A stretch of DNA of 64,000 bases, taken from NCBI GenBank assembly GCA_934675205.1, contig CAKUPQ010000002.1:1-64000 (forward strand). The letters are read 5' to 3'. The stretch comes from an uncultured Flavobacteriaceae bacterium. GTDB lineage: Bacteria > Bacteroidota > Bacteroidia > Flavobacteriales > Flavobacteriaceae. The translations under genes were made by a program, and so were the position numbers. Shown here in pieces: positions 63,749 to 64,000 of this stretch; the stretch's first letter is position 1; every line of letters starts with the position of its first letter. Under the pieces are notes generated by a model. That model ran no database searches, had not been told where the DNA came from, and was given only the letters and a program-made list of their open reading frames with translations.

Positions 63749-64000
63749 TTATAAAGTTCCTAAAAAGACAACAATAGCTTTTACTATTGCATTTACAACT
63801 GCGTCTCCCCCTTCTTCTCCAAATATATCTCGAAGCCAACATCTAACTTGCCACCATTTACAACCTGCTAAACTATCTTCTTCAAGATTTAATCCTACAA
63901 GCTCAAAATCTGCATTTGGACCTCCTTTTTCCGAAGACTTCATACTTCCCGTTTTAAATCCAAAAAGCTGACTATCTTCATAAGTTGGATTCTTTTGCAA
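63749..64000 (-). CDS. Secreted precursor with GCKWWQ-x-RC tail (copy 2), 5' end outside window
   Basis: Only the last 83 codons are visible; the reading frame continues past the window edge and no real start is seen. KNPTYEDSQLFGF, KGGPNADFELVGL and GCKWWQVRC align without gaps to the 184-aa protein, about two thirds identical. After RC the tail is longer and different: WLRDIFGEEGGDAV then a hydrophobic VNAIVKAIVVFLGTL end, resembling the glycine/hydrophobic end of the 289-aa protein. Followed by a hairpin and the TraB-like gene. Confidence 0.8.
   Translation of the reverse strand: MQKNPTYEDSQLFGFKTGSMKSSEKGGPNADFELVGLNLEEDSLAGCKWWQVRCWLRDIFGEEGGDAVVNAIVKAIVVFLGTL

Overview
The window comes from an AT-rich member of the Bacteroidota, most likely family Flavobacteriaceae. 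The reasons are: promoters of the TTTG / TAnnTTTG type; almost no Shine-Dalgarno sites except a strong one before rpsU; a T9SS plug protein and a T9SS-sorted cargo protein; TonB/carboxypeptidase-regulatory-domain receptors; a MutS2 without Smr domain; and the order tRNA-Tyr, tRNA-Thr, tuf, tRNA-Trp, secE, nusG, rplKAJL, rpoBC. The genus cannot be fixed from the sequence alone.

Layout. 1-220: the 3' end of a 5S rRNA with two tandem terminators, closing an rRNA operon that lies to the left. 303-30 kb: ordinary chromosomal genes in short, often convergent units: a lipoprotein/outer-membrane pair, a Kef-type antiporter, a SpecificRecomb-family membrane protein, an epimerase, a UbiA-like protein, an enoyl-CoA hydratase, tdk, rsmI, a fasciclin lipoprotein, a dicarboxylate symporter, a SprT-like protein, dGTPase, T9SS plug, MarC, a flavoprotein, a glycosyltransferase, trmB, a LysE-type exporter, pabA/trpG, a GH3-beta-lactamase fusion, a TlpA-like thioredoxin, and a biotin-dependent acyl-CoA carboxylase set (carrier, carboxylase, transferase). 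30-40 kb: TonB receptor, large T9SS cargo protein with a tiny membrane partner, a lipoprotein and AcnB. 40-58.6 kb: mutS2, lysA, rpsU, xerC, hpf and the translation/transcription superoperon from tRNA-Tyr to rpoC plus a DUF3467 gene.

58.6-64 kb is the accessory part and the most interesting. All genes are on the minus strand and nearly all encode secreted or membrane proteins of unknown function. Two unrelated precursors (289 aa and 184 aa) share a signal peptide and a structured 5' leader but differ completely in the mature part. Two others (184 aa and one cut by the window edge) share a conserved pro-region ending in GCKWWQ-x-RC and then diverge into different short tails. A 54-aa membrane protein follows the 289-aa precursor, and a TraB/TIKI-like lipoprotein follows the edge precursor. 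A 40-bp direct repeat with only synonymous differences flanks the 289 aa + 54 aa pair. I read this as a possible modular family of secreted peptide or toxin precursors with small immunity-like partners. That is inference; the shared leader, shared signal peptide, paralogous pro-region and flanking repeats are seen directly.

Intergenic space throughout carries long, nearly perfect inverted repeats of several unrelated families. Some act as terminators, one lies between rpoB and rpoC, and a GC-rich one sits in frame inside the epimerase gene.
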